Counted from the stretch's first letter, positions 35,770 to 49,119 are shown. The stretch is DNA of 64,000 bases from Ligustrum vulgare (GCA_963555705.1 OY743180.1:37356129-37420128); one strand, 5' to 3'. The notes: generated by a model not told the origin, from the sequence alone. Made by a program: numbers and translations.

Positions 35770-38700
35770 TGTAATACCATATTTTCGTTTTGCATATTTC
35801 TTGAATTTCACGTAATTATTCTGTAATATCCTTATGAATTATTTAATGGTAATTATTATCGTTGATAATTTGAATTATTTTGTAGTGGAAGGACTTGGAC
35901 TCCGTCACAATCAATGTGTCAATTAGAGCATTTATAGATTATTTATGTGCAATTCTATACGTGATTATTAATGTTATTTGCTAATCTTTTTATTTTCTAT
36001 TTAATCAAGTTGTAAGTGGCCTAAATTGTGTTAAATTAAAATTGGGAAAAACTTATTAGGATTTTGAAACTTAATGTGGAAGTTTTGGGGTTATATTTCA
36101 CTGTCTAAAGTTGGGGACTGAACATGCAAATTACAAAAATAATCTAATTTATACCTAAACTCCCCACATCACCCCCCTCTCTCTCATCTCACTTGGCTTT
36201 CCCTCACCCCTCGCCCTTCGACCACCGTCGCCCCCTCGCATCGTCAATAGTAGCACTGGTCACCACCTTGGTAAGGTCACACGCACACCGGCGACCCACA
36301 CGCACAACACGAGTTCACACACGCGCACACACACACATGAACACTGATAAGTGTGTTTTACACACTTATTTTGCTTTTAAATCGACAATTTAATTAACAA
36401 ATTGAGCGACTTTCTACTTATAAATTGTGATTATCTTGTACAATTAGGTACAACCTCAATTGGAAAGAAAAATGACAAGATTGGAGAGCAATTGAGTGAA
36501 AAGTGGAGCAATTTCGATGTCGAAGGGCGTAATTGAAAGAAACCAAAAGTTCGGGAACTCAATTGCAACATCTTAGAAAGTTGAAGGACTAAAGATGCAA
36601 ATATTTTAGGAGCATAATTGTAATAAAAGTCAAAATTCGAAGACTAAATTGAAGAAGACCAGAAGATATATATATATATATATATATATTATAAGGCATG
36701 GGCTAAAAGCCTATGCCTTATCAATTGTTTTGCTGGGCGCAAGCCATGCGCCAAGCAAAATTCAACAGAATATTTTTCTGTTGGCCCACGCGATCGCGTG
36801 GGCCAATTTCAGCCCAACCGGATTTTATTTTCTGTTTTTATTATTTTGATGTAAGGGCGTGTTTGGCTCGATTTGTACGCGTTTTGGGACTTTTTAGGTT
36901 TAATTTTTGGGAGTATTTATACTCCCACTTCATAACATCCAAAATCACAGTTTTCACTCTCAAACCCTAGCCTCTTCATCTCTTTTCTTCTTCTTTTCTT
37001 TTCTTTTCTTTGTTTTTGTTTTATTTTGTAATTTTGTTTGTAGTTTAGTTTTGTTTCTATATTGCTAGTCTCTATTGAAGCTATGAAGAAAAAAGTGAGG
37101 TGAAGATTTAAAACATTGTTGAAGGAATTTTGGGGCAAAAAAATCTAGGGAAGTGGTTTATTTCATTAACTTGTATTTTTAATCTTTGATTTTTATATTT
37201 TTTGATGTATTTTTATAAACCTCAACTTTTGTGCAATATTTATACAATGGGCTAGTTGTTTTATGTTGGAACGATTGATGTAGCTTAACGTAGTTCAAGT
37301 AATCTTAATGTTTGTTTATTAATTTTGAGCTTATTTCATGTATGTTTGTTATTGAGATTATTTCATGTGTTTGATTGATCACCAAATATATGTTTTTTAA
37401 AGTGTATGATAATCGAGAGATATTGTGCATTTTAGACCAAATAACAAATGTTCTAGGTTCTTGTTAAGGATAGAGATATACCTTAAACCCTAAATGATCC
37501 ATTGAGCTATTTTCACAAAGAGTTAATGTAATTGATTGTGTTTTAATTGATATAGAGATATAGTAGGTTTAACCAATTGATTAGGGTTAATTTCACTCGA
37601 GAGAGGTAATTAGCTAAACTTGAAAAATCGGGTCTAACATTGTAAATGAGTAATTTATTAATTTGCACGTTTTGAGAAATTACTTAAGCGAGAGTTAAGT
37701 GAAATCATGAATCCCAACTATTTTATCTTCCATTTTTCTTAATTTAATTTGGTTTAAAATTAGTTTCTTTAATTTAGAATTTTTCAAAATCAACTTTTAA
37801 TTGTGTGTTTCTTTTTATTTTTAGAATTAAATTAATTAAATTTTTATAATCTAAAGTAAACATTCCTCGTGAGATCGACAATCAGGACTCAAAAAGTTCA
37901 CTTTATTACTTGTATACTACCCGTGCGCTTGCGGTACAGACTGATTTTGAGCGAACAAGTTTTTGATCTCCTTCACCGGGTCGACCACCCCCAAACTTAT
38001 CTTACATTAGGATCAAGAGATTTAGAGTTTTAGGAAATATTGGATAGGTTGATAAAAATTAAATTACAAGCTCACAACCTAGTTCTTCTACTCCATTAAC
38101 CTCTTCACCCTTCAACAATTCTCAAACTCACCAACAATCAATCATGACTATTGTGCTCAAGATAAATATGATCTTGCATGGATAAACATTTTATAAAAAT
38201 AGACACAAGTAACATATTGGTCATAAATCATGAATCAATAACAATTTTAAATATCAAGTAATCCTGGCCGGTAAGGCTATCTAACATGTCAATACACAAT
38301 AAGAAAGACACACACAAATATGCAAATGATGCTATTGTATGTATCTTCTATTACTATATATTTTCGGATTTCATATTTATAAATATGGGTATGCTCATTA
38401 TATGTATGAATTTCAGATTTGGGCTTAATTAGATTTTGAATTTTAAATTGCTTATTTGAGAATTCAGGTTGGTTGGTTGACTTTATGTTTAATTGACAAC
38501 CTTATTTAAAAAATATATATTTAGATTTTTCATAAATATGAAATTTTGTTTGAGTAATTTTAAGTTTCAGTTTGAATTATATGACAAAAAAAACTTTCTA
38601 ATGTACATTGAAATTTATTGTTTGTTTAGAATATGGTTTTGTGTGTTGTGGTTATAACATAAGGTCACGTTTGGGTTAAAATAATTAGACCATTTGGTAC

Positions 38701-39837
38701 ATTGACGTCGAGGGCAACCGAGTCACCTCCACCTCAAATTTAGAACGGTAGTTACTAAGGACGTCATCATGTAAGTAAACTTCCCTTATTTTCATCAAAT
38801 TTGAATGTTTAATGTGGAATTAATGTGCTTAAATTATATTCTTGCAATTTACCTGCATGTGATGCTTTTCATTGACCCTATACATATATGTGTTATTAAG
38901 GAAATGTTCAAACGTACATATTATCATATAATTGTATAATCAAGCATGCATGCATTGTAATTGAATTCTGAAATTCAAGATGTTTTTAAATGACAAATGT
39001 GAAAAGGTGCAAGTTTAGTTCAAAAGTTAAGTATCCCAATTTTTAAGAAAGTAATGGGTGTACTTCTATGTCATGAAAGATGAGTGGGAATTGGGGCGTG
39101 GGGGACCGGCGTACCCGAAAGTAATGAGCTAGTTTGCGGTAGAATGAATGTACCAGTAAATGTGATCTTGTTCCAAATAAAAATTGCCCACTGTTATCTG
39201 ATTCACTAGAAGATACATCAAGTGAGCTCACGATTGAAATAAAGTAAAATTTTTGAAATGTTAAAGTGAAAATTTGAAAAGTTTGAAATTTTTGAAAAGT
39301 TAAAGTGAAGGGGTATATATATTTCAAATTGTTGAAAGCATTTCATGTCATGAGCATGTATCACGTGCATCACATGCATCACTCAGACGATACCCATAGT
39401 TTATTCTTTATTTAACATTGAATTAAAGATTTGTCATAAGTCTTTCATTAGTTCTTCTTTATTAGTTCATTATTTAAATAATTTTGGTTGGAGTTAGTTG
39501 AATAAGTACATTTAGTAGCTTGTTAATCCCCTTTTGTTAATTGATGTTTATGTTTTGAAATTATTATTGTTATGGAGTTGGGGTTGATGTTGAAGTGGTT
39601 TAGTGATGTTGGATTGTCGAATGAGTTGTGGTTTTATGTTTTTAAGTTGTTGTTGGATTGTAGTGTTACTCTACAGGTTGGTTAAGTCCAGTTTATAAGG
39701 GAGACTTTGCCGAAATTTCTTTAAAATCTTTCAACACAAAAATGAAATTTTTAATATTTATAATGATTTATTTTTGCATTTGAAGTGAAAGGAAGTTAAC
39801 ACATCCAGATTTAGGATTTTAAACCTGAGGTGTTACA
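35770..39837 (+). mobile_element. Solo LTR with nested insertion, TSD AGGGA
   Basis: Runs from TGTAATACC to GGTGTTACA with AGGGA at 35765-35769 and 39838-39842. Related along much of its length to the solo LTR at 49120-52310 (shared cagtggaaggacttgg, aaggtcacgtttggg and ctctacaggttgg phrases). It is longer because another LTR inserted near 36345. No interior domain belongs to this family here, so LTR-LTR recombination left it solo. Confidence 0.85.
36345..37957 (+). repeat. Nested TGATAAGTG-family LTR (1,613 bp) plus interior stub
   Basis: Begins TGATAAGTGTGTTTTACACACTTA and ends GAGCGAACA, with cctcgtgagatcga and ttattacttg near the end. A degraded primer-site-like tttttgatctccttcaccggg follows (37961-37981), resembling the tRNA-Asp-type site of Athila/Tat elements. 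The stub continues to about 38300, where host-LTR sequence resumes. Contains one ACGCGATCGCGTGG palindrome at ~36787. Confidence 0.65.
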
Positions 39838-40859
39838 AGGGACGTCCATGAAGGAATTTATGAAAACCGCACTAGGTCTTAAGCCCTCTCTCACAAAATA
39901 CTAAGATAAGGATACTACTCGCCAAACTTGAAGAAAAATACAATTGAGTTCGCAAAAAGATGCAATAAATGTCAAAGATTTTCCCCTCTATACAGAGCTC
40001 CCTCGGAGGAATTAAGTTCGATTATAAACGCTTAGCCCTTTTCCAAATAAGGAATAGACTTAATAGGCCCCATACCTAAGAGAAAAGGTGGAGTGAAGTT
40101 TGCAATTGTTGCATTAGATTATTTCACAAAATGGGCAGAGGCGGAGCCATTAGCGAAAACCACCAAACCGAAAATAGTGGACTTCATGTGGAAATTAATT
40201 GTTTTCCGCCTTGCAATTCCTCATTCAATTTTCACAGATAATGCATTGCAAACAATTTGATAACAAAAGACTCAGAGAGTTCTAGGACAAGCTCAACATA
40301 AGGAAGCACTTCTCCTCTCCTAATCACCCTCAAGCAAATGGCCAAGTTAAAGCAATCAACAAAATCACAAAACATACTTTGAAGGCCAAAATTGATGAAC
40401 CTAAGGGAGGTTGGGTAGAAGAACTACCCAGGGTGTTGTGATCTTACAAAACAACCACCTGGAACAGTAATGGTGAAACACCTTTCTCTCTTGCATTTGA
40501 AACAAATGCGGTCATTTCGGTGGACATAGGATTTCCATCTTATTGAACTCAACATTTCCATGAAGAAAGCAACAACGAATCACTCCTAGCAGAACTGTAC
40601 CTTTTAGAAGAAAAAAGAAATATGGCAGAACTCAGGAACACTGTATACAAAACAAAGGAGTTAAAGATACTAAAAAAAACAAAGTTCGAAGGAGAGATTT
40701 CATGGTAGTAGATTTAGTCCTGAGAAAAGTATTCCTAAAAACAAAGGAACCTAACAGATTTTTATTTACAGCTTTCAAACTATATTCATAATGAGACAAT
40801 TATTATACAAATAATTATCAAAGAGGAGTGTTCTAAAAATATGAGATAATTTATTGATG

Positions 40860-41480
40860 ATTATTTGGTATGATTTCTCTTGCACTGTATGTCATTGTAA
40901 CAAGATTCAAAAAAATTCTTTTCCAATTCAAAACTTGTCTCCTCTCAACCACTTGAAACTATATTCATTGATGTTTGGATTTCCCCAGTAATTTCAAACG
41001 ACGCCTTTAAATACTATGTCATATTTATTGAACAATTCACAAAATATATATGGTTTTACCCACCCAAAGAAAAATGAGAAGTTAAACAGTTGTTCATTCA
41101 TGTTAAAGCTATTGTAGAAACATATTTTTACAAGAATATCAAGACTCTCTACTCAGATAAAGGTGGTGAATATATTTATCTTGCTAACTTTCTTTCAACC
41201 AATGCTATTTCTCATCTCAGTACACCAACACATACAGTTGGGCACAATGTTTTCTGAAAGAAGACATCTCCACATCATTGAAACGGGTCTAGCATAACCA
41301 TTTCATGCCTCTTTTCCTGTGTTTACTAGTCATGCATTTTCTACAGCAGTACACTTAATAAATAACATGCTAATACCTACATTACATCTATATTCTCCAT
41401 ATGAATAGATATTTGGAATTGTACCTAATTACTCAAACTAAGAATTTTTTTGTATCTATGTTATCCTTGGCTTCGACCAT
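40860..41480 (+). pseudogene. Ty1/copia integrase fragment
   Basis: Degenerate integrase: PLETIFIDVWISPVISNDAF (~40960), YYVIFIEQFTKYIWFYPPK (~41020), LYSDKGGEYIYLANF (~41150). Stops occur throughout, and neighbouring RT and protease are absent. Confidence 0.75.
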
Positions 41481-41639
41481 ACTCTCATCTAATAAACTTG
41501 ATTCATCTTTCAAAACGTGTGTCTTTATTGGATATTATTTGAATATATTGCCAATTTTTGCTTTGATCCTTTAGTTTCTAAAATATACATTTCTTGAAAT
41601 GTTAAAATTTTTAGTCGTAATAGTATTTGACCACTATAT

Positions 41640-42250
41640 GCATGGCCCCATTTGAGGCTCTCTATAGTAGGAATTGTAGATCCCTTATCCATTGGGATGA
41701 GGTTGAAGAGGGAAGAGTTTTAGATGCATAAATCATTGAACGAATAGTTGAAGACATGATAAGATTAAGTCAAAATAAAAACAACATATGATAAATAGAA
41801 AGGTTAAGAAAATAATACAAGAAAGGACTTGGAATTCCAAGTGGGTGATAAATCATTTTAGTGAATGTAGCATTGATGAAGGGTGTACACGAATTTGTTA
41901 TGTAGGGAAAGTTGAGGCCATGGTTCGTTGGACATCTAAAATTGTCGAAGGGATTTGGATTGTGGCTTACTAACTTGCTATACCACTTGAACTCGCATAA
42001 GTGCATAACGTTTTCCATGTTTCTACACCTAGAAAATATATTCACATTCCGAATCATGTGATGAGTTATTAGAAATTGAACGTGCGTGAGGACTTTCCAT
42101 ATAAAGAAGCTCTGATGATGGTTGTGGATAGAAAAGTTCACAAGTTGACAAATAAAGAGGCCCTTATTGTTAGAGTTCAAAAGAGAAGTCATAGAGTGAG
42201 ATTGGGAATAGGACCTCCAGACCAAGTATCCAAAACTTTTCAAATAGCTA
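41640..42250 (+). pseudogene. Ty3/gypsy integrase C-terminal fragment (Tekay/Del-like)
   Basis: MAPFEALYSRNCRSLIHWDEV opens the fragment (~41640). A degenerate HxVFHVSTxRKYIHIPNHVMSYxKL pattern follows (~42005-42075), then REDFPYKEALMMVVDRKVHKL (~42083-42145). This is the end of a gypsy integrase in several frames. Confidence 0.72.
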
Positions 42251-42261
42251 AGGCATTTTTT

Positions 42262-42575
42262 GAGGATGAATCATATGTGAGAGACATATGGTTAATATTC
42301 GCTAGCGTAGGCCATTTAATCACAGTCTCAACCTTAGAAGGATCGACTTCAATGCCTGTGGTTGTAATAATATAGAAAGCCTACCTTCTTAAACCAAAAT
42401 TCACATTTCTTGAAATTGGCAAATAGCTTTTTTGCCCTTGATGTTTCCAGCACAATCCTCAGATGTTCCTCTTCCTGTTCATAATCTCTAGAATAGATCA
42501 ATATGTCATCGATGAAAATAATGATGAATTTATCTAGATAATGGAAGACTCGATTCATCAAGTCCCATAAATGTT
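42262..42575 (-). pseudogene. Ty3/gypsy reverse transcriptase fragment
   Basis: Reads [24 protein letters not shown] then [13 protein letters not shown] on the minus strand; the metal-binding box IDDILIYS is intact. It abuts an integrase end on the opposite strand (41640-42250), so the two were brought together by rearrangement. Confidence 0.78.
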
Positions 42576-42589
42576 GCAGGTGAGTTGAT

Positions 42590-42868
42590 ACAATCCAGAC
42601 CAGGCATCGAAGGGCGAAGTCGAGCCATCGGCAATATGACAGTGATCTACGTGCAAAACGGAGCAAGTTTCATGTTGGAGTCGAGCCAGAATGCAAATGG
42701 ATCGAGCCGAATCAAAGGGGCAAAGTTTGATGACCAGAAGCCTCATTACGGCCGTAAAGAATAATCCTCACGGCCGTAACTCCGCCTCAGGTTTAAGTGA
42801 GGAATTACGGAGTTTCATAGTTACGGCCATAAGAAATATCGTCACGGCCGTAAGTCTTAAATAGAAGG
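42590..42868. repeat. LTR-like fragment with TTACGGCCGTAA-type sites
   Basis: Four ACGGCC(G/A)TAA sites at about 42748, 42770, 42822 and 42844. Surrounding sequence (cagaccaggcatcgaaggg...cgagccgaatc) does not match the CRM-like LTR at 5212-6084, so it appears to be a different element sharing the motif. Confidence 0.6.
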
Positions 42869-45155
42869 TGTAGCACCCCGAGTTCTAAATACCCGGTTCA
42901 CCACGTCATCGTCTGATCTAACTTTTCAAATAATATTTTTGCGGAAGAAATAATTGAAATTCATTTTTGGCAACATTAAATAAACTGTAATGGTTGATAA
43001 AATTGAAAACATTTATGAAACCATTCGAAATAATAAATCAAGCCATTAATATTGTAAAGCAATTGATAATGTCATAATTTCTCAAATAACTGAAATTCTC
43101 AAAATTACCAAATGTTTGGAAATACGGAAATCATTAAAATAAGATTTTCAACCATTTAACGTCTATTTCCACAATCATCCATCACTTGCCACCCTCTTCG
43201 AGATCTGCAAATGTTGTTAAAATAGACATGAGCATTTCATAGAAATACTCAGTAGACTCATCGCCCATTAATTAATCTACAATATAATTGAACACATAAA
43301 TGCAGACTCTTTAGAAACATAGGGTGTGAGTAGTCTCTTCTTGTGCATTAAAGTACGGGGCTTCTCTTTGAAAATCATAGGCTCTTTAAAATCATTGGGT
43401 GTGGGTAGTGTCGTCTCGTGCACTTAAGGCACGTATGTTATGCATAACATCATCATTTATCTTGCAAGATATTCTCTTCTTTCTTTCTCATGCATAAAAG
43501 CAAGTAAGTTATGACAAGCATAACAACATAATTATTTTCGAAGAAATACATTCTCGTCTCTTTTCATAAAAATGACTTTCACAAGTCACATAACATACAC
43601 ATTTACATGCAATCATAATTTAAATCAATTAATAGGGGCGAGTTTACCTTAAACTTGACGAGTGCAAAGTTGAGCGGGAAACGACTTCAAATCCTTAATT
43701 CTTCGCACGCTTCGTCTAACCAATTAGAAGATTAATTCGAATTAGTCTTTTGAAATTTATAGTTTAAAAATGATAAATTATGATTTGGGGACTGAAAATT
43801 GATGATTTGAAAGTTGAGGGACCAAAATGAACACTTTGAAAGTTGAGGGACTAAAATGTAAATTTTCAAAAATTGTTTCGAAGCTCAAAATGAATATTAA
43901 ATTGTAGGGCTTGAAATAAGTGATTTTAAAAATGAATGGCTGAATAAAATCATTTAAAGACTTAAGGACTGAAATTATAAGTTTTAAAACTATAGGGACT
44001 GATTTAAATCATTTTGCAAACTTAGGGACCAAAGTGTAAAGTCTGAAAATCAAAAAATATTAAAAAAAATTCTTACTCTCTCTCTACCACTTTCAGCAGA
44101 GACGCGAGAGGGAGGAGAGAAGGGCGAGAGACAGGTCGGCGAGACAGCCAAACCGGTGAGGCTCTGCCGGAGATAACGCTGCGTTATCACCGTCGTCTTG
44201 TGGCGGTGATAAAGAGGGAAAGAAATGGTAGTAAGAGGCGAAGCTTGGTGCGATAAATTGAGGAAAAACGAGGCGTGGAGGTCACGGTTTGGAGTTGGGT
44301 TTGTAGGCGGTTTTGGGGAGGTTGTGGCCGAGGGTTGATGATGACGGTTTGGAATGGGTGGTTTGGTAATGGTGGCTGCGTGAGGTTGGTGGTTTGGGAT
44401 TGATTTGGGCAGTGATGGTTTTCTTGGAGGTGGCGGTTTGGTTGGGGTTCATTGGTGGTTGGTGGTCCAGCTGGGAGAAGGCAGCCAGGGGAGATTTGTG
44501 GTTCGGTGGAGGGTCGTGGTGATGGATTGGTGTGGCTTCGAGCTCTGGTTGAGGTTCATGGGTGGTGCTGCAGGTGGTTTGATGATTGAGGTGAGTTGGA
44601 TTTTGGATATGGCAGTGGAGGTGGTTGGTCTGCAGCTGCAGTGGCTGGGATGGAGATGGAGGTGGTGATGATGAGGAAGGAGGAGGAGGACTTGGCTGCA
44701 ACTGAATTTTGAGTCTGAAGTTGGATTTGGAGAGGTTGGTAATGTAGAGGTAGGGTGATATAGGGCTATGGTATGGTATGGTATGGTATGGTATGGTATG
44801 TGATTGATGTGATTGATGGAGGTTGGTAGTGTGAAAGCCTAGGCAAGCATTGCACGTAGTTTGAGGAAAATTCGCAGGCGAAAACAACTGGGTCGGGAGA
44901 ATGAAACTGATAGAATGAGACTAATGAAATTTTGGAATTTAAAATGATTTTGAGAATAATAATTTAAATAAATAAATAAAGTAATAAAATTTTGGAAATT
45001 CGGAATTTAATTTAAAATTGAATTAACTCGATATTTCTCGACTTGGCTAGACGAACACGTCGTGAATTTAACTTAGAAATGGGCGAGATCGCAGCGACAC
45101 CGTTTTCATGATTTTAAAATAATTATTAAATGCGTAAAAATTCTCGGTCGCTACA
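42869..45155 (-). repeat. 3' LTR of the TGTAGC family (2,287 bp)
   Basis: Plus-strand limits TGTAGCACCCCGAG and GGTCGCTACA; a purine tract lies directly right (minus: ttaagggggtaag). Similar throughout to the 54008 and 60167 LTRs, including the gcggaagaaataattgaaattc and gagttgaggga(c)taaaatg blocks, but diverged and about 0.4 kb shorter. A GGTAT pentanucleotide run is at 44767-44801. Long open frames at 44282-44887 are low-complexity. Confidence 0.85.
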
Positions 45156-46000
45156 ACCTTACCCCCTTAAAATAATTTCGTCCTCGAAATTAAACTTACT
45201 TGATCTATTATTTCTGGATATTAGGCTAGGATCTCCACTTCATTTCCCAAGTAACCTCATCACTATTATATCTACCCCACTGGACTTTGACTTAAAGAAT
45301 TTCTTTGTATCTTAAGACATGGACTTTTCTCTCTATTATGCACATAGGTGCCTCTTCATAAGTCAAATCATTCTGAACTGTAAGAGACTGATAATTCACC
45401 ACATGACTAGGATCATGAACGTTCTTTCTCAACAGAGAAACATGGAAAATATTGTGAACAACTGCAAGTTCCGGTAGCAAAGTCAACAATAAGCCACATT
45501 ATCCACTTCTCTAGTATTTCAAATGGTCCGATGAAACAAGACCTTAATTTCTCTTTCTTGCCGAAACGAAAAGTACCCTTCATAGGAGCTACTTTCAAGA
45601 ACACTTTTATATCAATGGTAGTCCGGAAACTGCTATTGGAGGCAAATTCCACCAATGGTATATGATTCTCCCAACTACCACTCAAGTCTAGCACACAGGC
45701 TCTAATCATATCTTCTAGCGTCTGAATAGTGCGTTCGGACTGCCCGTCTGTCAGGGAATGGTAGGCAGTACTAAAATTTAATTTAGTACCCATTACCACA
45801 TGTAAACTCTTCCAAATCTCAAGGGAAAATTCTCGGATCTCTATCTGAAAAATAGACACTAGCAATCCATGAAATCGAACAACTTCTCCAATATATATTT
45901 GTACCTCATAGAAAGCTATCGAAAGGACGCTTGATAGCTATTGAGTAGAACTCAATCAATCATCCGACATTATCCAACTTATTGACTCATTCGTTGACCT
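45156..46000 (-). pseudogene. Integrase end of the TGTAGC-family gypsy element (Tekay/Del-like)
   Basis: Reading leftward: YILEKLFDFMD (~45890), EIWKSLHVVMGTKLNFSTAYH (~45810), DGQSERTIQTLEDMIRACVL (~45735) with the catalytic glutamate, KVAPMKGTFRFGKKEKL (~45595), FHVSLLRK (~45435), and a final EDEII motif (~45185) just before the polypurine tract. Stops and frameshifts break it. This identifies the autonomous parent family of the cargo-bearing element at 54008-62829. Confidence 0.8.
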
Positions 46001-46529
46001 TCTATTTCCGACCTTTCGAGGATCTATACTGATATCGAATTCAAGATATAAACACCAATCATTCTAATGCTTAAACTAAAAATCAAGAAGATTGATCAAG
46101 AATAAAACCTTATGATCCCAAACATAGAAACGCAGTATCAATTCCAAAATATCGAGTACAAACCCAAACTTGACAGAATCTTTCTGAAAAGGATTTACAA
46201 ACGTAATCATTTCTAAACTCTACTGAAATTTCCTTTTCGAACTTGAAGAAATTCAAACTTAAATCCTTTAGTCCATACTTTCAAATCATGCATCAAGTAC
46301 TAGATATCACATACTCATTCTAACTGAGGACTAAGGTACTAACTTAAAGCAGCATCATAAGGATCATATATGATTTTCTCAAATCTAGAAAACCTCACTA
46401 ACTTCCCAATCTGAAGTTCAAAATACAATTTCTCCCGTTCTCCAACTTTAATTTATGTCACGCCTTGAACAATACTCCGATTAAGTCTATCCCCAATAAA
46501 TAAGACTTATGTGGATCATACAGGATTCC
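46001..46529. other. Retrotransposon-derived sequence, not resolved
   Basis: Lies between the integrase remnant and a plus-strand gag-protease fragment. I see no motif that places it. Confidence 0.4.
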
Positions 46530-47215
46530 TCATCAAGTTCACTTAACCCAGACTTTGTGATCTTTGACATGGAGGAGGACACTCAGATACCCCTCATTTG
46601 TGGAAGATCGCTCCTAGCTACTGGAAGAGCCTTAATCGAAATTGAAAAGGGAGAAATCATCTTTAGGGTAATTGAAGGAACAAGTCACGTTCAGCATCAA
46701 GCCAAGACAAGATCTTGAAGGTCTAAATGAAAGCTGCTTCAAGGTGGAGGGAGTGGTCCAGAAACCAGAAGAAAAGACCAAGCAGGGTATTAAGATTGAG
46801 GAGGATCTAATCACAAAACATGAGTTCGTAAAGGCAAAATATGGAGGGAGGGACAAAAAGGAAGAAAAACCTAACATCCCTCAACAATTGGCTAAAAACG
46901 GGGATTTTCAATTAAAGAAAGTGAGAAAACGGGTGGAGAAGTGCAAGGCTGGAAATTGCAAGATATGCAAGGCTCTGAGATCATCTTTCAAGCCTCAATG
47001 ATGTTGATGTGCTAAAGTCGGGCTTCAGACTTAAAATGGAGCGCTTGTTGGGAGGCAACCCAACCTTTCTTCCCTTTTGTTTATTATGCTTTCATAATTT
47101 ATTTATTTATTTGCTGAATTTTAGATAAATGCATGATAGGTAACCTGTTTGAGGGTTTTACATGTTTGCATGTTAAAACTCTATTGCTTGTTGCACTATT
47201 TTTGACATATTTCAG
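46530..47215 (+). pseudogene. Athila/Tat-like gag-protease fragment, inverted copy at 63352-64000
   Basis: DFVIFDMEEDTQIPLICGRSLLATGRALIEIEKGEI (46550-46660) is the end of a gypsy aspartic protease (the L-x-GRPFLATG motif, here with serine replacing PF). After a frameshift near 46675 a basic tail ends CKAGNCKICKALRSSF (46950-46990, two cysteine pairs). The UTR contains cttgttgggaggcaaccca. It matches 64000-63352 in reverse, over the coding part and about 210 bp of UTR, then diverges. Confidence 0.78.
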
Positions 47216-47274
47216 TACTTAGTAAACAGTCCTCGTGGGAACGATCACTCGACTCAAAAGTCACTTTATTACTT

Positions 47275-48522
47275 GATTGCGATATGAATTCACCTAGCCA
47301 ATTGAATCAATTCCAATTCTAGATTTTATTTTCTAAATATGTGCTCGATCGAATTCACTGATTCAAATTGAGATTCCTCTCTTGAGTTTAAATCAATCCA
47401 ACCTAAATAAGTCAACCTTGTATCTCTACAGCGGGTCCAAATATTCCTTATCTAGATGCATTACACACGAGAATTCACACACGACCGCAATAATAACAAG
47501 ATATATCTCTATCTCTCGTTCAATTACCGGATTTATTACCTAGATCTATGTTATTAACTCACCTCTCGGATTATGAAAATAACACATGAAATCATGAAAG
47601 AGTGGCCAGTTCATTCACGCATTAAACACAATAATAAATCAATACATGCATTGAAGAGTTAAAACAAGGAATATGGAATTAAAATAATTAACTAGGCTAC
47701 ATCGTTCATCCCAACATAGAAAACAAGAAGAAAGGAAAACATTCATTGAAAACAAGAAGAAAGGAAAACATGCACCAAGTCTTAATTCTTTTATTATCTT
47801 CAATTCACGCCCCTCCACGATACTTGAATCTCCAAGAATTTTATGTTGAAATCTCTGTTGTAACTCGTTCTATGGAGAGGCAAATGTCCAGATTTCATGC
47901 CTCATGTGTTGTATATATAGGTTTTGGAGAAAGCTAGGTCAAGAAATAGAGAATTTTGTTGAAAATCGCGAGAAAAAGTCCACAGTCGGCCCAGCCGGAT
48001 AAGCGCGCGATCGCGTGGTAGAAACCCTAGCAATCGTGTGGTAGACACTAAAACTCTCGGGTTATGAATTTGAGGTAATTCGCGATCGCTCAATAGGATT
48101 TCAGCGATCGCGTGACATGTAATTTCCATCTTTCCTCGGATGTATAAGTTAGTCCCTGACCTTTAATTGCAGCCTTAGTCCTCCACTTTCAATTGTTGCG
48201 ATTTAGTCCCCAAACTTTATATTCTTCTTGAATTTCTCAATTAAGCTCTCAATTCCTTCAATTGGGACCTCCAACCTCTGATTTGTTCACTTGAGCACCA
48301 TGAACCTTCCCGATTGACGTCACATATCTCTCACTTGCTCAATTAAGCTCCAATTAACATCCAGTATTGCCTTTTTTTTTCATTAATTGCTTCATTCTTC
48401 TTCGATTGTGACATTTTCTGAAAAGTAAACAAATAAACACAAATTAAAGAGCATATATTCTAAAACGACAATAATTTCTTCTAATTTAGACATAAAGATA
48501 AGTGTATAAAACACACTTATCA
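47275..48522 (-). repeat. 3' LTR of TGATAAGTG family (minus)
   Basis: Minus start TGATAAGTGTGTTTTATACACTTATC, preceded by a purine run (ctagtttgggagta). Similar in layout to 27220-28936. The left end is unclear: 47226-47272 carries the cctcgtgggaacgat...ttattacttg phrase in the opposite orientation to that expected, so the terminus is rearranged. It contains GCGATCGCG-type sites at about 48003, 48077 and 48103. Confidence 0.65.
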
Positions 48523-49119
48523 AATACTCCCAAACTAGAATTATTGTTCGTCCTCGAACAATGAAAAATAAACTACAAAAATCAAAGAAATAAGAGAACA
48601 AATATTTTTGTTGTGTCAACATGTTTACCATATGCCTCCATAGTCCAAACCAATTTAAGCTTTAAGCAAGAGTCATGAACAACAATGCAAAATAATTTCT
48701 AGTTATATCCTGCCAGAGTTTCCAGTGTGTGTGTGAATAGCCAATGTCAAGCGCACACTTATGCAAAAGATATGCTCAACACCGTGTGGCTCATTATGCA
48801 TAATCAAGCCCGAATCCCATGTGGTCAATCTATGATTTCTAATGAAATTCCTTTCAATGCTCATGGATCACCACTTTCTGCTTTTCTCTCACATCCCGGG
48901 TTTTTATCTATAGTGGATTCTAAAAATATTCTTTGCTTTTTCCACACAAGGCAACCAGAATCAGAAATATGTGTGCATAACAAATCAAAAGAAAGCAGAC
49001 CCCAATTCTACAACCTCAGCCACCACAGCTTAGTCAACTAAGTTTATACCATGCATATATACATATATACTTTTTCTTTTGATTGACGACTTTTTCTTTT
49101 AATTTTTCCTGTCTTTTAC
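48523..49119 (-). other. Noncoding interior of the TGATAAGTG element (continues at 52311-54007 and 62835-63350)
   Basis: Matches 28937-29500. The same segment resumes at 52311 after the solo LTR and again after the cargo-bearing element. No protein-coding signal. Confidence 0.65.

Larger units (their letters stand above)
35280..40760 (+). mobile_element. Tat/Ogre-like Ty3/gypsy pol remnant, split by a solo LTR
   Basis: Left part (35280-35769): RNase H-like DLQVIAQRDSQLFINQLQGDY and ADAIAKLATSDG, then a linker. Right part (39838-40760): integrase zinc region (RCNKCQRFSP ~39970) and core (LIGPIPKRKGGVKFAIVALD ~40060-40120; DYFTKWAEAEPLA ~40118-40156). Many stops. The two parts join cleanly when 35770-39837 and one AGGGA copy are removed. 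Clade is inferred from the RNase H-integrase style. Confidence 0.78.

Noticed and set aside
36193..36393. 66-codon frame
   Set aside because: Spans the junction of two nested LTRs and a CA-rich tract; no conserved sequence.
44282..44887. 201-codon minus-strand frame and an 87-codon plus-strand frame in the 42869 LTR
   Set aside because: G/T-biased low-complexity DNA opens both strands; not conserved as protein in the 54008 and 60167 LTRs.
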